This document shows positions 20,792 to 33,259 of a stretch of 64,000 nucleotides of DNA, in pieces. The notes beneath the pieces are model-generated. The model was not told the origin of the DNA, made no database searches, and worked only from the letters and a program-made list of their open reading frames with translations. A program made the translations under genes and the position numbers. The stretch's first letter is position 1. Each line of letters opens with the position of its first letter. Source of the stretch: Burkholderiales bacterium (GTDB lineage: Bacteria; Pseudomonadota; Gammaproteobacteria; Burkholderiales; Burkholderiaceae_C); contig CANGHK010000003.1 of assembly GCA_947453625.1 (NCBI GenBank), forward strand, positions 101,118 through 165,117, in the 5' to 3' direction.

Positions 20792-21334
20792 TCAGGCGTC
20801 CAGCGCTTCGAGCCGGCGCGCGATATCGGCGCGAAAACGCGCGACGAACATCAGCGCGCGCACCTGCTGCGCTGCCGCCACGGTATCTCCGCACGCTGGG
20901 CCGCCGGTGTCGGAGTCACCATCGAGCGTGCGCCCGAGCTGTGCAGTCAAGCGGGCTTCTTCGGCGGAGACGGCGTCGTCGAGCTGATCGACCTCGACCG
21001 CACCCTGCGCCTCATCGAGCGCCTCGCGCCAGGCCATCTGCTGCATCAGGAAGGCCACCGGCATCGCGGTATTGCTGTCCGCATGAATCGGCACGCCACG
21101 CAGCTCGCACAGATAGGCACCGCGCTTGAGCGGATCTTTCAGCCGCTGGTAGGCCTCGTTGACGCGCACCGCCCACTGCATCGCCAGCCGTTGCGCGGCC
21201 GCGCCCTCGCGGGCGAAACGGTCGGGGTGGACGCGCGACTGCAGCGCGCGCCAGCAGTCGTCGAGCGCGGAGCGGTCGAGCGAAAAGCGCTGCGGCAGGC
21301 CGAACAGGGTGAAATCGTCGTCGGAGAGCTTCAT
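20792..21334 (-). CDS. hscB: Fe-S protein assembly co-chaperone HscB
   Basis: [36 protein letters not shown] (J-domain HPD). Confidence 0.95.
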   Translation of the reverse strand: MKLSDDDFTLFGLPQRFSLDRSALDDCWRALQSRVHPDRFAREGAAAQRLAMQWAVRVNEAYQRLKDPLKRGAYLCELRGVPIHADSNTAMPVAFLMQQMAWREALDEAQGAVEVDQLDDAVSAEEARLTAQLGRTLDGDSDTGGPACGDTVAAAQQVRALMFVARFRADIARRLEALDA

Positions 21335-21450
21335 GCGAGGCGATTGCGGCTGGGCAAACGTCGGGTGGTCGCCAAACATGGCGGATGCCTTGAGACCAAG
21401 GTGCGGTTGAAACGTCACCGCGCCCTGCAGCAAGCCCGATGCCAAGGCGC

Positions 21451-21774
21451 TCAGACGCGGAATGACTCCCCACAGCCGCAACGGTCTTTCTCGCGCGGGT
21501 TGTGGAACTTGAAGCCCTCGTTGAGGCCCTCGCGGACGAAATCGAGCTCGGTGCCGTCGAGATAGGGCAGGCTCTTGGGGTCGATCAACACCTTGACGCC
21601 ATGCAGTTCGAAGACATGGTCCTCGGGTGCAATGTCGTCGGCGTACTCGAGCTTGTAGGCCAGGCCCGAGCAGCCGGTGGTCTTGACGCCCAGCCGCACG
21701 CCGACGCCCTTGCCGCGCTTGCTGATGTAGCGCGTGACATGGCGCGCCGCCGCTTCCGACAGGGTCACTGACAT
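21451..21774 (-). CDS. iscA: iron-sulfur cluster assembly protein IscA
   Basis: [21 protein letters not shown] ... [10 protein letters not shown]-type carrier Cys motifs. Confidence 0.96.
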   Translation of the reverse strand: MSVTLSEAAARHVTRYISKRGKGVGVRLGVKTTGCSGLAYKLEYADDIAPEDHVFELHGVKVLIDPKSLPYLDGTELDFVREGLNEGFKFHNPREKDRCGCGESFRV

Positions 21775-21778
21775 GGTG

Positions 21779-22201
21779 TCAGTGCGCCTGGGCTGCCGGC
21801 TGCGCCACGGACTCCGCAGCGCCGTGGCGCGACTTGTAGTCCTGCACCGCCGCCTTGATCGCGTCCTCGGCCAGGATCGAACAATGGATCTTGACCGGCG
21901 GCAAGGCCAGTTCCTCGGCGATGTTGGTGTTCTTGATCGCCAGCGCCTGGTCCAGGGTCTTGCCCTTGATCCATTCGGTCACCAGCGAACTGCTGGCGAT
22001 CGCCGAGCCGCAGCCATAGGTCTTGAAGCGTGCATCCTCGATCAGCCCGGTGGCCGGGTTGACCTTGATCTGCAGCTTCATCACGTCGCCGCAAGCCGGC
22101 GCGCCGACCATGCCGGTGCCCACCGAATCGTCGCCTTTGTCGAAGCCACCCACGTTGCGCGGATTTTCGTAGTGGTCGATGACCTTGTCGCTGTATGCCA
22201 T
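21779..22201 (-). CDS. iscU: Fe-S cluster assembly scaffold IscU
   Basis: [47 protein letters not shown] ... [16 protein letters not shown]. Confidence 0.97.
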   Translation of the reverse strand: MAYSDKVIDHYENPRNVGGFDKGDDSVGTGMVGAPACGDVMKLQIKVNPATGLIEDARFKTYGCGSAIASSSLVTEWIKGKTLDQALAIKNTNIAEELALPPVKIHCSILAEDAIKAAVQDYKSRHGAAESVAQPAAQAH

Positions 22202-22275
22202 GTCAATCTCCAAAAATTCACAAGAGAACCAGAGACCTCACTGCGCCGCCAGCAGGCGCTGCGGGGTGGGTCATG

Positions 22276-23490
22276 TCAGTGGGCTGCCCACTGGATGCTG
22301 CTGATGTCTATGCCGTCGCGGTACATGTCCCACAGCGGCGACAACTCGCGCAGCCTGGCCACGCTGTCGGTCAAGGTGGCCACCGCATAGTCGATCTCGG
22401 CCTCCGTCGTGAAGCGTCCTATCGTCATGCGGAGGCTGGAATGCGCCAGTTCGTCGCTGCGGCCCAGCGCCCGCAGCACATAGCTGGGCTCCAGGCTGGC
22501 CGAGGTGCAGGCCGAGCCCGAGGACACCGCCAGGCCCTTGACGCCCATGATCAGCGACTCGCCCTCGACATAGTTGAACGAGATGTTGAGGTTGTGCGGC
22601 ACCCGGCGCTTCAGGTCACCGTTGATGAAGACCTGCTCGATGCCGGACAGGCCGGCCAGCAACCGGTCGTGCAACTGCGTGGTGCGCGCCAACTCGGCGC
22701 CCATCTCGGCCTGCGCGATGGCGAAGGCCTCGCCCATGCCCACGCACTGGTGGGTGGGCAGCGTGCCCGAGCGCATGCCGCGTTCATGGCCACCACCATG
22801 CATCTGCGCTTCCAGCCGCACGCGCGGCTTGCGCCGCACATACAGTGCGCCTATGCCCTTGGGGCCGTAGGTCTTGTGCGAGGCCAGGCTCATCAGGTCG
22901 ACCGGCAGCGTGGCCATGTCTATCGCCACCTTGCCGGTGGCCTGCGCGGCGTCGACATGCAGCAGGATGCCGCGCTCGCGGCAGATCGCGCCTATCGCCG
23001 GGATGTCCTGGATCACGCCAATTTCGTTGTTGACCAACATGACCGAGGCCAGGATGGTGTCGGGGCGCAACGCGTCCTTGAAGCGGTCCAGGTCGATCAG
23101 GCCGTTTTCCTGCACGTCGAGGTAAGTGGCTTCGAAGCCCTGGCGCTCGAGCTCGCGCACGGTGTCGAGCACCGCCTTGTGCTCGGTCTTGACGGTGACG
23201 ATGTGTTTGCCGCGGGTCTTGTAGAACTGCGCCGCACCCTTGATCGCGAGGTTGTTGGACTCGGTGGCGCCGCTGGTCCAGACGATCTCGCGCGGGTCGG
23301 CATTGATCAGCGAAGCCACCTGCTCGCGCGATTTCTCGACGATGGCCTCGGCCTCCCAGCCCCAGGCATGGCTGCGCGACGCGGGGTTGCCGAAATGCTC
23401 GCGCAACCAGGGGATCATGGCGTCGACGACGCGGGGGTCCACCGGGTTGGTTGCGGCGTAATCAAGGTAGATGGGGAAGTGCGGGGTCAT
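22276..23490 (-). CDS. iscS: cysteine desulfurase IscS
   Basis: [16 protein letters not shown] ... [23 protein letters not shown] ... [21 protein letters not shown]. Confidence 0.97.
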   Translation of the reverse strand: MTPHFPIYLDYAATNPVDPRVVDAMIPWLREHFGNPASRSHAWGWEAEAIVEKSREQVASLINADPREIVWTSGATESNNLAIKGAAQFYKTRGKHIVTVKTEHKAVLDTVRELERQGFEATYLDVQENGLIDLDRFKDALRPDTILASVMLVNNEIGVIQDIPAIGAICRERGILLHVDAAQATGKVAIDMATLPVDLMSLASHKTYGPKGIGALYVRRKPRVRLEAQMHGGGHERGMRSGTLPTHQCVGMGEAFAIAQAEMGAELARTTQLHDRLLAGLSGIEQVFINGDLKRRVPHNLNISFNYVEGESLIMGVKGLAVSSGSACTSASLEPSYVLRALGRSDELAHSSLRMTIGRFTTEAEIDYAVATLTDSVARLRELSPLWDMYRDGIDISSIQWAAH

Positions 23491-23563
23491 GACGCTGAGT
23501 CTTGGAGGCGAGGGGGATACGGGTGCGGACGCTGAAGCTCGGGACGGGCAGGCGCCCGCCGGC

Positions 23564-24103
23564 TCACTTGGACATGGACATCGCGCTGCCCAGCGCGAAG
23601 ACTGAATTGGGGGCGGTGATCTTGATCGGCTTGACCACCGGCACCGACGAGATCGCGCGCTTGATCGGCGACTCCTCGATGGACACGCCCTTGGCGAGCT
23701 GGTCTTCGACCAGTTTCTTCAGCGAGATCGAGTCCAGGAACTCGATCATCTTCTGGTTCAGGCTGGCCCACAGATCGTGCGTCATGCAGCGACCGGCGTC
23801 ATCGCCCATGCAGTTCTCCTTGCCGGCGCAGCCGGTGGCGTCGATAGGCTCGTCGACCGCGACGATGATGTCGGCCACCGTGATCAGGTCGCTCTTGCGG
23901 CCCAGAGAGTAACCGCCGCCGGGGCCGCGCGTGCTCTCGACGAGTTCATGCCGTCGCAGCTTGCCGAACAACTGCTCCAGGTACGACAGCGAGATCTGCT
24001 GGCGCTGGCTGATCGCCGCCAGGGCCACCGGCCCATTGTTCGAGCGCAGCGCCAGATCGATCATTGCCGTGACGGCAAAACGGCCCTTGGTGGTCAAACG
24101 CAT
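23564..24103 (-). CDS. iscR: Fe-S cluster assembly transcriptional regulator IscR
   Basis: [21 protein letters not shown] ... [21 protein letters not shown] cluster-ligand Cys pattern. Confidence 0.97.
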   Translation of the reverse strand: MRLTTKGRFAVTAMIDLALRSNNGPVALAAISQRQQISLSYLEQLFGKLRRHELVESTRGPGGGYSLGRKSDLITVADIIVAVDEPIDATGCAGKENCMGDDAGRCMTHDLWASLNQKMIEFLDSISLKKLVEDQLAKGVSIEESPIKRAISSVPVVKPIKITAPNSVFALGSAMSMSK

Positions 24104-24160
24104 GCAACATTCTCCTGGTGGCTTGGCAGCGACGACGCCCGGTTGACCGTCTCATCCACC

Positions 24161-24186
24161 GGTACCCGACTGATACCGTCAAGTAT
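24161..24186 (-). promoter_or_regulatory. candidate type-1 IscR binding site upstream of iscR
   Basis: Reverse strand ATACTTGACGGTATCAGTCGGGTACC resembles the E. coli type-1 IscR consensus (ATA..TGAC..n..GTCGGGTAT-like) and sits 58-83 bp upstream of the iscR start. Confidence 0.65.
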
Positions 24187-24203
24187 AACTGAACCTGACC
24201 AAA

Positions 24204-24785
24204 TCAGTCGACATTGGGCCGATCGGCGGCGAGGCGGCGGCGCAGCTCCCGCAGCAGGCCATCGCAGGCCGGCTCGATCAGGTCCAGGGCCTGGTCGAAG
24301 CCCGCCACGCTGCCGTAATAAGGGTCAGGCACCTCGTCGACAGGTGAAGGGGCGGAGGACGCGGCCGCCACCCGCGGCGCGTCTGCCCGGTCCGCCATGA
24401 AGGGCAACAGCAACTGCAGACGCGGCTGCGCCGGTGCCGGACAACGGTCGCGCAAGGCCTTCAGGTTGGCACGGTCCATTGCCAGCAGCAGGTCGAAGCG
24501 CGCGAAATCGGCCGCATCCACCGGGCGCGACCGGAGTCCCTCCAGCCGATAGCCTCGCTTGCCGGCCTGCGCCACGGCGCGCGGATCGGCCAGGCCGCCT
24601 CGGCGAAAGCCCTGGGTGCCGGCCGAATCCACCGCCACCTGGCCCGCCAGGCCGGCTTGTTCGAGTTTGGCGCGCAGCACGCCCTCGGCCATGGGCGAAC
24701 GGCAGATGTTGGCGGTGCACACCATCAACACCTGCAGACGGGGCGGCTCGCGGCGCCGGAACCACTTTTTGATCATGGGCGGCAA
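24204..24785 (-). CDS. low molecular weight protein-tyrosine phosphatase
   Basis: VLMVCTANICRSPMAEGVLRAKLEQAGL (CxxxxxR loop) and DEVPDPYYGSVAGFDQALDLIE. Confidence 0.94.
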   Translation of the reverse strand: MPPMIKKWFRRREPPRLQVLMVCTANICRSPMAEGVLRAKLEQAGLAGQVAVDSAGTQGFRRGGLADPRAVAQAGKRGYRLEGLRSRPVDAADFARFDLLLAMDRANLKALRDRCPAPAQPRLQLLLPFMADRADAPRVAAASSAPSPVDEVPDPYYGSVAGFDQALDLIEPACDGLLRELRRRLAADRPNVD

Positions 24786-24847
24786 GGATAGCGGAGCCCC
24801 GCCGGGTGGCAGGCCTGGCGCCCGGCCGCAGTCGCCGAGCCCCGCCG

Positions 24848-26980
<2,133 letters not shown>

Positions 26981-27170
26981 CGGGGATTCCCTTAATCCTT
27001 GGCGCGATGGCCCTAAAATCAAACGCTTGATGTACCCGCCGGATGGCGGCCAAGCAACCCGACAGGGTAGCGCAGACCGGGATTCGATGCCCGCCGCTGC
27101 CTGCAACCTGCCATGTCAGGCCATCCCCCGACCCGCATCCCCTCTCCAAACTCCTCAGGACTGCACTCCC

Positions 27171-28379
27171 ATGACGCTTTTTGCCGCCGTCGAACTGGCC
27201 CCGCGCGACCCCATCCTCGGCCTCAACGAACAGTTCGCCGCCGACACCCACGCCCAGAAGGTCAACCTCGGCGTCGGGGTGTATTTCGACGACGCCGGCA
27301 AGCTGCCGCTGCTGGCCTGCGTCAAGACCGCCGAACAATCCCTCAACGACGCCGCCAAGCCGCGCGGCTACCTGCCGATCGACGGCATAGCCGCTTATGA
27401 CAAGGCTGTGCAGCGTCTGGTGTTCGGCGCCGATGCCGCCGTGCTGAAGGCCGGCCGGGTGGCCACGGTTCAGGCACTGGGCGGCACCGGCGGGCTGAAG
27501 GTGGGGGCCGATTTCCTGAAGAAGCTCATGCCCGATGTGACGGTGCTGATCAGCGACCCGAGCTGGGAAAACCACCGCGCGCTGTTCACCAACGCCGGTT
27601 TCCCGGTCGGCAGCTATGCTTATTACGATGCCGAGCGCCGCGGCGTCAGGGTCGAGGCAATGCTGGCCGACCTGAACGCTGCCGCCGAAGGCACCGTCGT
27701 CGTGCTGCATGCCTGCTGCCACAACCCGACCGGCTACGACCTGACCTCGGAACAGTGGGAGGACGTCATCGCCGCCTGCAGGACACGCGGCCTGGTGCCC
27801 TTCCTCGACATGGCCTACCAGGGCTTCGGCGACGGCATTGCCGAGGACGGCGCGGTGGTGCAGCAGTTCATCGCCTCGGGCATGGATTTCCTAGTCGCCA
27901 CCTCGTTCTCCAAGAGCTTCTCGCTTTACGGCGAGCGCGTGGGCGCGCTCAGCATCGTGTGTGCCAGCCTGGACGAAGCCACCCGGGTCTTGTCGCAGCT
28001 CAAGATCGCGATACGGACCAACTACAGCAACCCGCCCACCCATGGTGCGCAGGTGGTGGCCACCGTGCTCGACACGCCGGCACTGCGGGCGATGTGGGAG
28101 GAAGAACTCGCCGGCATGCGGGTGCGCATCAAGCGGATGCGCAGCCTGCTGGCCGACAAACTGGCCGTGAAACTGGCGGAAAAGGGCATTAAGGACGACT
28201 TCAGCTTCATCACCCGCCAGCGCGGCATGTTCAGCTACTCCGGCCTGAGCAAGCCGCAAATGGAGCGCCTGCGCAGCGAATTCGGCGTCTACGGCGTCGA
28301 TTCCGGCCGCATCTGCGTGGCCGCACTCAATACTGGCAACATCGACCATGTCGTGGAGGCGATCGCCGCCGTGCTGTAA
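27171..28379 (+). CDS. tyrB: aromatic amino acid / aspartate aminotransferase (class I)
   Basis: RDPILGLNEQFAADTHAQKVNLGVGVYFDDAGKLPLLACVKTAE ... TSFSKSFSLYGERVGALS. Confidence 0.9.
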   Translation: MTLFAAVELAPRDPILGLNEQFAADTHAQKVNLGVGVYFDDAGKLPLLACVKTAEQSLNDAAKPRGYLPIDGIAAYDKAVQRLVFGADAAVLKAGRVATVQALGGTGGLKVGADFLKKLMPDVTVLISDPSWENHRALFTNAGFPVGSYAYYDAERRGVRVEAMLADLNAAAEGTVVVLHACCHNPTGYDLTSEQWEDVIAACRTRGLVPFLDMAYQGFGDGIAEDGAVVQQFIASGMDFLVATSFSKSFSLYGERVGALSIVCASLDEATRVLSQLKIAIRTNYSNPPTHGAQVVATVLDTPALRAMWEEELAGMRVRIKRMRSLLADKLAVKLAEKGIKDDFSFITRQRGMFSYSGLSKPQMERLRSEFGVYGVDSGRICVAALNTGNIDHVVEAIAAVL

Positions 28380-28412
28380 CGCGCGGACGGCGGCAACCCC
28401 TCAGGGCCGTCC

Positions 28413-28447
28413 ACGAAGCCCGGTCAGGTGCCGGGCCTCGTCGTTTT
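28413..28447 (+). terminator. Rho-independent terminator after the aminotransferase gene
   Basis: ACGA-a-GCCCGG-tcaggtg-CCGGGC-c-TCGT hairpin followed by cgtttt. Confidence 0.65.
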
Positions 28448-28560
28448 CTGGCCCTGCGGGCAAGTGGCGGAGCGGCTTGCGACGGATTTGCCGGTCGTCC
28501 ACCCGCATTTTTCCGGTTCCATAACGCACCTCAAGCGTGCAAGATCCTCGCTATGGGATC

Positions 28561-28584
28561 ATAATTGCTGCACTGCACAATTAT
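28561..28584. promoter_or_regulatory. 24-bp operator-like inverted repeat upstream of phaZ (PhaR-type candidate)
   Basis: ATAATTGctgcactgcaCAATTAT: perfect 7-bp arms, internal TGCActGCA; ~90 bp upstream of phaZ ATG. Confidence 0.5.
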
Positions 28585-28673
28585 TTGTCCGCCGTCAGGT
28601 GCAATTCAGCGTCAGCGCCACAAGATGGCAGGCGCTGACGGACCACCTGCCCAATCTTCGGAGATTCAAGACC

Positions 28674-30041
28674 ATGCTCTACCAGCTGTATGAAACCCAA
28701 CGCGCGCTGATGGCGCCGTTCTCCGAGTTCGCCAGCGCGTCGGCCAAGCTGTACACCCACCCGCTGTCGGCTTTTTCGCACACGCCGATGGCCCAGCGCG
28801 TCTCGGCCGGGCTGGACCTGATGCACCGGCTGGCCAAGGACTACGAAAAGCCCGAGTTCGACATCCGCAGCGTCAGCGTCGACGGCGTGGACGTGGCGGT
28901 GCAGGAGCAGGTGGCCATCAGCAAGCCCTTCTGCCGGCTGCTGCGCTTCAAGCGTTTCACCGACAACCCGGCGGTGCTGGACGAGATGAAGTCCCAGCCC
29001 ACCGTGCTGGTGGTCGCTCCGCTGTCGGGCCACCACAGCACGCTGCTTCGCGACACCGTCCGGGTGCTGCTGCGCGACCACAAGGTGCTGATCACCGACT
29101 GGACCGACGCCCGCACCGTGCCGCTCGAGGCCGGCCCGTTCCACCTCAACGACTATGTGGCCTACGTCCAGGAATTCATCCGCTTCGTCGGCCCGGATGT
29201 CCATGTGATCTCGGTCTGCCAGCCCACGGTGCCGGTACTGGCCGCGGTGTCGCTGATGGCCACCAACGGCGAGTTCACGCCGCGCACGCTGACGATGATG
29301 GGCGGACCGATAGACGCCCGCCTGTCGCCGACCTCGGTCAACAACCTGGCCACGACCAAGAGCTTCGAGTGGTTCGAGAACAACGTGATCTACCGCGTGC
29401 CGAGCAACTTTGCCGGCGTAGGTCGCCGCGTCTACCCGGGATTCCTGCAGCACACCGGCTTCGTCGCGATGAACCCGGACCGCCATGTCAGCTCGCACTA
29501 CGACTACTTCCTCGACCTGATCCGCGGCGATGACAGCTCGGCCGAGTCGCACCGCCAGTTCTACGACGAGTACAACGCCGTGCTCGACATGCCGGCCGAG
29601 TACTACCTCGAGACGATCAAGGCGGTGTTCCAGGACTACGCGCTGGTCAACGGCACCTGGTTCAAGGACGGCGTCCAGGTCCGACCGCAGGACATCACGA
29701 CCGGCGCGCTGCTGACGGTCGAGGGCGAGCTCGACGACATCTCGGGCGCCGGCCAGACCCGCGCCGCGCATGGCCTGTGCACCGGCATTCCCAAGGAGCG
29801 CCAGTTCCACTACGACGTCGAGGGCGCGGGCCACTACGGCATCTTTGCCGGCCGGCGCTGGCGCGAGCTGGTCTACCCGGTCGTCAAGGACTTCATCGCG
29901 CGCTACAACAGCGCGGGAAAGTCGGCAGCACCGGGGACCGAACTGGTCGCTGAAGCCGCCCTTCAGGTGGGCGGGTCGTCCTCCGCGCGCACGCTCGCCA
30001 AGCGCCCGCCCAGGAAGACGCGCGCCGCCAGCCAGGGATAA
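28674..30041 (+). CDS. phaZ: intracellular polyhydroxyalkanoate depolymerase
   Basis: MLYQLYETQRALMAPFSEFASASAKLYTHPLSAFSHTPMAQRVSAGLDLMHRLAKDYEKPEF ... VISVCQPTVPVLAAVSLM ... HVSSHYDYFLDLIRGD. Confidence 0.94.
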   Translation: MLYQLYETQRALMAPFSEFASASAKLYTHPLSAFSHTPMAQRVSAGLDLMHRLAKDYEKPEFDIRSVSVDGVDVAVQEQVAISKPFCRLLRFKRFTDNPAVLDEMKSQPTVLVVAPLSGHHSTLLRDTVRVLLRDHKVLITDWTDARTVPLEAGPFHLNDYVAYVQEFIRFVGPDVHVISVCQPTVPVLAAVSLMATNGEFTPRTLTMMGGPIDARLSPTSVNNLATTKSFEWFENNVIYRVPSNFAGVGRRVYPGFLQHTGFVAMNPDRHVSSHYDYFLDLIRGDDSSAESHRQFYDEYNAVLDMPAEYYLETIKAVFQDYALVNGTWFKDGVQVRPQDITTGALLTVEGELDDISGAGQTRAAHGLCTGIPKERQFHYDVEGAGHYGIFAGRRWRELVYPVVKDFIARYNSAGKSAAPGTELVAEAALQVGGSSSARTLAKRPPRKTRAASQG

Positions 30042-30049
30042 TCCTGGCG

Positions 30050-30778
30050 GTGAGTGCCGCCGCCCCTTCATCCCTGCATGCTCCTGTCGTTTTTTTTCCA
30101 GCCGTCGACCCGGCGCATGCGCGGGTCGACCGAATAGACGCCGCGCTGCCGCAGACCCAGTGCACGCGCTGCGGCTACCCCGATTGCCGCGGCTATGCGG
30201 TGGCGGTGGCTGGAGGCGAGGCGGCGATCAACCGCTGTCCGCCCGGAGGCGCCGAGGGCGTTGACCGGCTGGCCGCGATCACCGGGCTGCCGGCCCTGCC
30301 GCTAGACACCACGCGCGGCGTCGAAGGCCCGCGCCTGCTGGCCGTCATCGACGAGGCCTGGTGCATAGGCTGCACGCTGTGCATCACCGCCTGCCCGGTC
30401 GACTGCATCATCGGGGCGCCCAAGCGCATGCACAGCGTGATAGACGCCGACTGCACCGGCTGCGAGCTCTGCGTGCCGGCCTGCCCGGTCGACTGCATCA
30501 CGCTGCTGCCGGTGACCGGTGAGCGCACCGGCTGGGCGGCCTGGTCGCCAGCGCAAGCCGAAGACGCCCGCGAACGCTATCAGCGCCACCAGCAGCGCGC
30601 CCAGCGCCAAAAGCAGGATGTTGACGCCCGCTTGGCCGCCAAGGCCGCCACCAAGCTGGCCGACCTGCCCGCCCATACCCGCCATACCGACCCGGCCGTG
30701 ATCCAGGCCAAGCGTGCAGTGATCGCCGCCGCGCTGGAACGGGCCCGACTGCGCCAGCTGGCCAAGGACGGCGTTTGA
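30050..30778 (+). CDS. RnfB-like electron transport ferredoxin (4Fe-4S)
   Basis: LPQTQCTRCGYPDCRGYAVAVAGGEAAINRCPPGG and two ferredoxin repeats CIGCTLCITACPVDC / CTGCELCVPACPVDC; GTG start. Confidence 0.9.
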   Translation: MSAAAPSSLHAPVVFFPAVDPAHARVDRIDAALPQTQCTRCGYPDCRGYAVAVAGGEAAINRCPPGGAEGVDRLAAITGLPALPLDTTRGVEGPRLLAVIDEAWCIGCTLCITACPVDCIIGAPKRMHSVIDADCTGCELCVPACPVDCITLLPVTGERTGWAAWSPAQAEDARERYQRHQQRAQRQKQDVDARLAAKAATKLADLPAHTRHTDPAVIQAKRAVIAAALERARLRQLAKDGV

Positions 30779-30789
30779 GCGCCGCGCCG

Positions 30790-31686
30790 ATGTCGCGTCT
30801 GCGCGCCAACGCGCTGCTGCTGCTGGCCGCGCTGATCTGGGGCTCGGCCTTCGTCGGCCAGTCGCTCGGCATGGCTGACGTCGGGCCGCTGACTTTTACC
30901 GGCCTGCGCTTCGTGCTGGGCGCGCTGGTGGTGTCGCCGCTGGCCTGGCGCGAGTGGCAGGGCTTGCGGGCGGCCGGGCGACCCCCGGGACGGACCGAAG
31001 CGCTGTGGATCATCGGGCTGGGCAGCCTGTTGTGCACCGGCGCGGTGATGCAGCAGGTCGGCCTGCAGACCACCAGCGTGACCAACGCCGGATTTCTGAC
31101 CGCCCTCTACGTGCCGCTGGTGCCCATGCTGGCCTGGCTGTTCCAGCGCCAGTTGCCGCACTGGAGCGTCTGGCCAGCCGCTGCCGGCTGCCTGCTCGGC
31201 GTCTGGCTGCTGACCGGCGCGTCGTTGACATCGCTGTCCGCGGGCGACTGGTGGGTGCTGGCCAGCGCCCTGCCCTGGGCCGTGCATGTGCTGCTGGTGG
31301 GCCAGGTGGCGAACCGGATACGCGGCGCCTACCTGCTGGCCTGCGGCCAGTTTGCGGTCTGCGGCATCGCCTCGAGCGGGCTGGGGCTGACCACTGAAAG
31401 CCTCAGCGCCGACGGCCTGCGGCTGGCCGCCGGCGCCATCGTCTACACCGGCGTGCTGTCGGTCGGCGTGGGTTTCACCTTGCAGGTCATCGCCCAGCGC
31501 AATGCCCACCCAGCCGACGCGGCCATCATCCTGTCGTCAGAAACCGTGTTCGCCGCGCTGTTCGGCGCCTGGTTCATGGGCGACCGCTTGCCTGCCACCG
31601 GACTGCTGGGCTGTGCGCTGATCCTGGCCTGCATCCTGGCGGTGCAGATCCTGCCGCAACGCCAACCGCTCTGGGCCGCACCATGA
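30790..31686 (+). CDS. DMT (EamA) family transporter
   Basis: MSRLRANALLLLAALIWGSAFVGQSLGMADVGPLTFTGLRFVLGALV, multiple TM segments; a TTG start at 30775 is also possible. Confidence 0.9.
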   Translation: MSRLRANALLLLAALIWGSAFVGQSLGMADVGPLTFTGLRFVLGALVVSPLAWREWQGLRAAGRPPGRTEALWIIGLGSLLCTGAVMQQVGLQTTSVTNAGFLTALYVPLVPMLAWLFQRQLPHWSVWPAAAGCLLGVWLLTGASLTSLSAGDWWVLASALPWAVHVLLVGQVANRIRGAYLLACGQFAVCGIASSGLGLTTESLSADGLRLAAGAIVYTGVLSVGVGFTLQVIAQRNAHPADAAIILSSETVFAALFGAWFMGDRLPATGLLGCALILACILAVQILPQRQPLWAAP

Positions 31687-32321
31687 AAATCGCCGACATC
31701 GCGCCTTTCTTCGCCACCCTGGCCGCCGCCAACCCGCAGCCGGCCAGCGAGTTGGAATACACCTCGGTGTTCGAGTTGCTGGCCGCCGTGCTGCTGTCGG
31801 CGCAAGCCACCGATGTCAGTGTCAACAAGGCCACGCGCCGGCTGTTCCCGCTGGCCAACATGCCGCAGCAGATGCTGGCGCTGGGCGAGGCAGCGGTGGC
31901 CGAGCAGATCCGCACCATAGGCCTGTACCGCAACAAGGCCAAGCATTTGCTGCGGACCTGCCGCATGCTGGTCGACCAGCATGGCGGCCAGGTGCCGCGC
32001 GACCGCGATGCGCTCGAGGCCTTGCCCGGTGTCGGCCGCAAGACCGCCAACGTGGTGCTGAACGTCGCCTTCGGCGAGGCCACCAACCCGGTCGACACCC
32101 ATGTCTTCCGGGTCTGCAACCGCACCGGGCTGGCGCCGGGCAAGACGCCGCGGGCGGTGGAAGTCCAGCTCGACAAGCGCGTGCCGGTCGAATTTCGGCG
32201 CGATGCCCACCACTGGCTGATCCTGCATGGGCGCTATGTCTGCACCGCACGTTCGCCGAAATGCGCGCAGTGCACGGTGCGCGCCTGGTGCGACACCGGC
32301 AAGAAGCTCGAGACGGCATAG
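31683..32321 (+). CDS. nth: endonuclease III
   Basis: LLSAQATDVSVNKATRRLF ... ALPGVGRKTANVVLNVAFGEATNPVDTHVFRVCNRTGL ... CTARSPKCAQCTVRAWC (HhH, FeS). Confidence 0.97.
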   Translation: MKIADIAPFFATLAAANPQPASELEYTSVFELLAAVLLSAQATDVSVNKATRRLFPLANMPQQMLALGEAAVAEQIRTIGLYRNKAKHLLRTCRMLVDQHGGQVPRDRDALEALPGVGRKTANVVLNVAFGEATNPVDTHVFRVCNRTGLAPGKTPRAVEVQLDKRVPVEFRRDAHHWLILHGRYVCTARSPKCAQCTVRAWCDTGKKLETA

Positions 32322-32433
32322 CCGGCGCAGTCGGCGGCTGGCCGATTCGGCGCGGCCGCACAGCAGCGGACGGCCGCCACAGCGCGTCGGCACCGGGCTC
32401 GAGCGGCACCGGATTCACGCGCGGCTCGGTCTG

Positions 32434-33255
32434 TCAGTGCTCCCCGTCCAGATCGTCCAGCGTCGGCACGGCGACCCAGCGCTGACGCGCCGGATCGCCC
32501 GGGTTCGCCGCCAGCGCCTCGATCGTGAAAGCATGCTCGAACACCTCGACCAGCTGTTGCCGGACCGCGCAGTCGGCCGGCGCCCCGTCGGCCACCAACC
32601 GGCCCGCGGCCATCACCAGCAGGCGGTCGGCGGCCAGCGCCAAATTAAGGTCGTGCAGCACCACCGCCACCGCCGCGCCGCTGCGGGCACGCCGGCGCAG
32701 GCTGCGCACCAGCGCCCGTTGGTGCGGTGCGTCGAGGTGGGTGGTGGGCTCGTCGAGCAGCAACACCCCCGCGCCGACCGCCAGCGCGCGCGCCAGCAGC
32801 ACGCGCTGGCGCTCGCCGCCCGACAGCGAACTCAGTCGGCGCCCGGCCAGCGCGCTGCATTCGGTCTCGGCCATCGCCGCCTGAACCGCCTGCTCGTCGG
32901 TGCGGGACGGCGCGCCGAACAGGCCATGGCGCGGCAGGCGGCCAAGGCGCACCACATCGGCCACCGCGATCTCGCCCTCGGCCTCGCCCTGCTGCGACAG
33001 CCAGGCCAGGCGCTGGGCGCGCTCGCGCGCCGGCCAATCGGCCAGCGGCCGGCCGGCCAGGCGCACGCTGCCGGCGTCGGCCTGGCGCAAGCCGGCCAGC
33101 AGCGACAGCAGGCTGCTCTTGCCAGCCCCGTTCGGACCGACCAGCGCGACCCATTGGCCGGCGGCCAGGGCCAGGTCGACGCCGTCGACCAGTGGCCGGC
33201 CAGCCAGCCGCAGCACCAGGCCCTGGGCCTGCAGCGCGGGCGCGGTCATGACCAC
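32434..33255 (-). CDS. btuD: ABC transporter ATP-binding protein (cobalamin/heme type)
   Basis: VGPNGAGKSSLLSLLAGL, LSSLSGGERQRVLLARAL, LLLDEPTTHLD; operon with FecCD permease and BtuF/BtuB-like genes. Confidence 0.88.
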   Translation of the reverse strand: MVMTAPALQAQGLVLRLAGRPLVDGVDLALAAGQWVALVGPNGAGKSSLLSLLAGLRQADAGSVRLAGRPLADWPARERAQRLAWLSQQGEAEGEIAVADVVRLGRLPRHGLFGAPSRTDEQAVQAAMAETECSALAGRRLSSLSGGERQRVLLARALAVGAGVLLLDEPTTHLDAPHQRALVRSLRRRARSGAAVAVVLHDLNLALAADRLLVMAAGRLVADGAPADCAVRQQLVEVFEHAFTIEALAANPGDPARQRWVAVPTLDDLDGEH

Positions 33256-33259
33256 TCGT

